From SVQP01 sp045594445 (GTDB lineage Bacteria; Bacillota; Clostridia; Oscillospirales; CAG-272): a DNA stretch of 6,887 nt. The stretch covers positions 1-6,887 of the forward strand of contig JAZNYL010000010.1 of NCBI GenBank assembly GCA_045594445.1. Direction: 5' to 3'. A program made the translations under genes and the position numbers. A model generated the notes under the pieces. The model ran no database searches. It had not been told where the DNA came from and worked only from the letters and a program-made list of their open reading frames with translations. Shown piece by piece: positions 5,853 to 6,887 of this stretch; positions within the stretch are counted from its first letter, which is position 1; every line of letters begins with the position of its first letter.

Positions 5853-6637
5853 TGGGAAAGACGGTCAGAATCCTGCGCAGATTGTTGTTTCCACCCAGAT
5901 GCGCTGCCTGCGGGCAGCTTTTGGACGACGCGTTTTCCGCTGCACCGCGGGCACTTTGCGCGCCTTGCCTTGTCAAATGGGATGCGCAAAAGCAGGCGCT
6001 TTGCCATTGCTGCGGCGAGCCGGTGGCGGATTGCAAGCATCCGGTCAACGCCATGTCCAAGCACGGGATCGGCACGCTGATCAAGCTGGTGGAATACGAG
6101 CCACAAAAGCGTTCGGGTGTGGGAAATCGCGTGGTCTTTTTGCTTAAAGATCGGGATAATACCGAGCTGCAGGCGTTTTTGGCGGCCGAGCTTGCACCGT
6201 CGATCTATAAGCAGCTGGCCGAATTGGGGCATACGCCCGCGGATGCGGTGCTGGTTTGGGCACCGCGCTCAAAACGCGCTGAGCGCGAGCGCGGCTTTGA
6301 TCAATCCAAGCGGCTTTGCACGTCCTTGGCGCGAGAGCTGGGCATGCCAAAGCCCGTGCAAATGATTCGCCGCACAGGTGGACGCGTGCAAAAGATGCTG
6401 GGAGAAGAGCAGAGAAGAAAGAATGCGTTTTCCTCCTTTGAAGCGATACCCAAGCATTGCACCGACTTAAAAGGAAAGTGCGTGATTTTAGTCGACGACG
6501 TGGTCACCACGGGATCCACGCTTTCGGCATGTGCGGCCAAATTAAGGCCGTATAAGCCTGCACACGTCATCGCGGCGTGTGTCGCGGTGGATGCGCCAAC
6601 GGAAGGATCAAACAATCATAGTGGTCAGAGAGCATAA
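5852..6637 (+). CDS. comFC: ComF family protein (zinc-finger plus phosphoribosyltransferase-like domain)
   Basis: ComF proteins are linked to natural DNA uptake in Firmicutes, but are also present in non-competent species, so the actual reaction is uncertain. About 261 residues: a basic N-terminus, then a Cys-rich putative zinc site (numbered from the ATG at 5849: C18xxC21, C37xxC40, C52, C54, C55, C62), then a type I phosphoribosyltransferase fold with WAPRSKRAERERGFDQS (about 135-151) and the PRPP-binding loop CVILVDDVVTTGSTL (211-225). Two overlapping starts exist. ATG 5849 overlaps the recD2 stop (ATGA) but lies only 2 bases after GAGGTG (5841-5846); ATG 5852, taken here, has 5-base spacing. 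Tight spacing to recD2 indicates translational coupling. No comFA helicase gene is beside it. Confidence 0.9.
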   Translation: MGKTVRILRRLLFPPRCAACGQLLDDAFSAAPRALCAPCLVKWDAQKQALCHCCGEPVADCKHPVNAMSKHGIGTLIKLVEYEPQKRSGVGNRVVFLLKDRDNTELQAFLAAELAPSIYKQLAELGHTPADAVLVWAPRSKRAERERGFDQSKRLCTSLARELGMPKPVQMIRRTGGRVQKMLGEEQRRKNAFSSFEAIPKHCTDLKGKCVILVDDVVTTGSTLSACAAKLRPYKPAHVIAACVAVDAPTEGSNNHSGQRA

Positions 6638-6660
6638 AAAAACGCAGCCCCATCGGGCTG
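6636..6660 (-). terminator. Small intrinsic terminator oriented to the minus strand
   Basis: CAGCCC (6645-6650) pairs with GGGCTG (6655-6660) around a 4-base loop. Read on the minus strand the stem is followed by CG and then seven Ts (complement of 6636-6642). On the plus strand the A-run lies before the stem and no T-run follows, so it looks built for a converging minus-strand transcript entering from the right. It begins on the comF stop codon. Confidence 0.55.
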
Positions 6661-6678
6661 ATCAATCAACGAAAAAAC

Positions 6679-6722
6679 AGCAGGAATTTGTTCAAATTTG
6701 AGCAGATTCCTGCTATTTTCTT
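6679..6722 (+). terminator. Long bidirectional intrinsic terminator after comF
   Basis: AGCAGGAATTTGTTC (6679-6693) pairs with 6700-6714 in a continuous 15-bp stem (two G-U pairs in plus-strand RNA) around the loop AAATTT. It is followed by ATTTTCTT on the plus strand, and on the minus strand by G and six Ts (complement of 6672-6677). It would therefore stop the comF transcript and also any converging transcript. It is the first convincing plus-strand terminator after the riboswitch, marking the end of the 713-6637 gene run. Confidence 0.85.
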
Positions 6723-6740
6723 ATCCAAAATGTGAAAGCG

Positions 6741-6815
6741 CAAAGCCCCCCGCTGTCGCTTCGCTCCATCTCCCCAAGGGGAGAAAGGGCTTTGTTGTCC
6801 TATGGGATAGGCAAC
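6741..6815. repeat. Nested GC-rich hairpin block, likely copy of an interspersed Clostridia repeat
   Basis: CAAAGCCC (6741-6748) pairs with GGGCTTTG (6787-6794) as an 8-bp outer stem. Inside it, CTCCCC (6770-6775) faces GGGGAG (6778-6783), next to a GTCGCTTCGC element. Directly abutting is a second inverted repeat, GTTGtCCTAT (6794-6803) with ATAGGCAAC (6807-6815), with one bulged base. Open frames across it have no protein-like character. From memory, very similar segments (TCGCTTCGCTCCATCTCCCC followed by GGGG) are scattered between genes in Oscillospirales and related gut Clostridia. The hairpins are seen directly; repeat-family membership is recollection. Confidence 0.6.
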
Positions 6816-6839
6816 CAAGATTGTTTTGAGCGGTTTTAT

Positions 6840-6887
6840 GGGGACCTCATCCGTCGCCTGCGGCGCCACCTTCCCCAGCGGGGCAAG
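6840..6887. repeat. Second hairpin repeat unit, cut by the right window edge
   Basis: The GGGGACCTCATCCGTC segment leads into CGCC (6855-6858) paired with GGCG (6862-6865), then CCACCTTCCCC and a CCCC-agc-GGGG stem (6873-6876/6880-6883), running off the edge. Its plan (small CG hairpin, then CCAtCTCCCC or CCACCTTCCCC, 2-3 base loop, GGGG) matches the 6755-6783 part of the preceding block, so the two look like diverged copies of one module. The CTCATCCGTC...CACCTTCCCC phrase is one I recall as a common intergenic repeat in gut Clostridia. No mobility gene is present. Confidence 0.6.

Noticed and set aside
6666..6869. 67-codon minus-strand open frame in the right intergenic region
   Set aside because: It runs through terminator and hairpin repeats, has no ribosome site or protein-like character, and is typical of spurious ORFs in repeats.
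6741..6887. CRISPR array or tRNA/rRNA gene in the hairpin-rich tail
   Set aside because: There are no regularly spaced direct repeats with unique spacers, and no cloverleaf or TTCGA/CCA-type tRNA features. The symmetry is inverted, not direct.

Overview
The window looks like a short stretch of an uncultured, gut-type Gram-positive chromosome, probably class Clostridia (Oscillospirales-like). The evidence is a moderately GC-rich sequence with strong GGAG/GAGG-type ribosome binding sites, an FMN riboswitch in front of an ECF-type riboflavin transporter, a RecD2-type helicase rather than RecBCD, a ComF-family protein, and a Clostridia-style intergenic hairpin repeat at the right edge. The taxonomic call is inference from gene families; no rRNA is present. 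All convincing genes are on the plus strand.

Layout. Bases 1-60 do not fit the rest: read on the minus strand they encode a piece of a family-28-type glycosyltransferase. They are joined at about 55-63 to the 3' third of tuf (EF-Tu, to 417), which suggests a chimeric contig end or, less likely, a real rearrangement. A perfect 14-bp terminator (448-489) closes tuf. An FMN riboswitch follows (aptamer 494-654, switching region 643-712) and leads into ribU (713-1432). Twenty bases later comes a COG2426-type small membrane protein (1453-1977), and 33 bases after that metK (2011-3192). A small unrecognised membrane-anchored protein (3235-3564), recD2 (3597-5852) and a comF-family gene (start overlapping or abutting the recD2 stop, to 6637) complete the run. 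No intrinsic terminator is visible between 713 and 6637, so these six genes could share transcripts, although internal promoters are likely.

The last 250 bases hold no gene. They contain a minus-oriented terminator (6636-6660), a 15-bp bidirectional terminator (6679-6722), and a cluster of GC-rich hairpins (6741-6887) resembling an interspersed repeat cut by the window edge.

How the genes fit together: ribU is under FMN feedback, and COG2426 and metK may receive the same transcript. metK supplies S-adenosylmethionine. recD2 and comF form a DNA repair/DNA uptake pair. I see no defence system, CRISPR array, phage or insertion sequence. The most notable items are the riboswitch with a readable switching mechanism, the chimeric left end, and the structured repeat at the right end.
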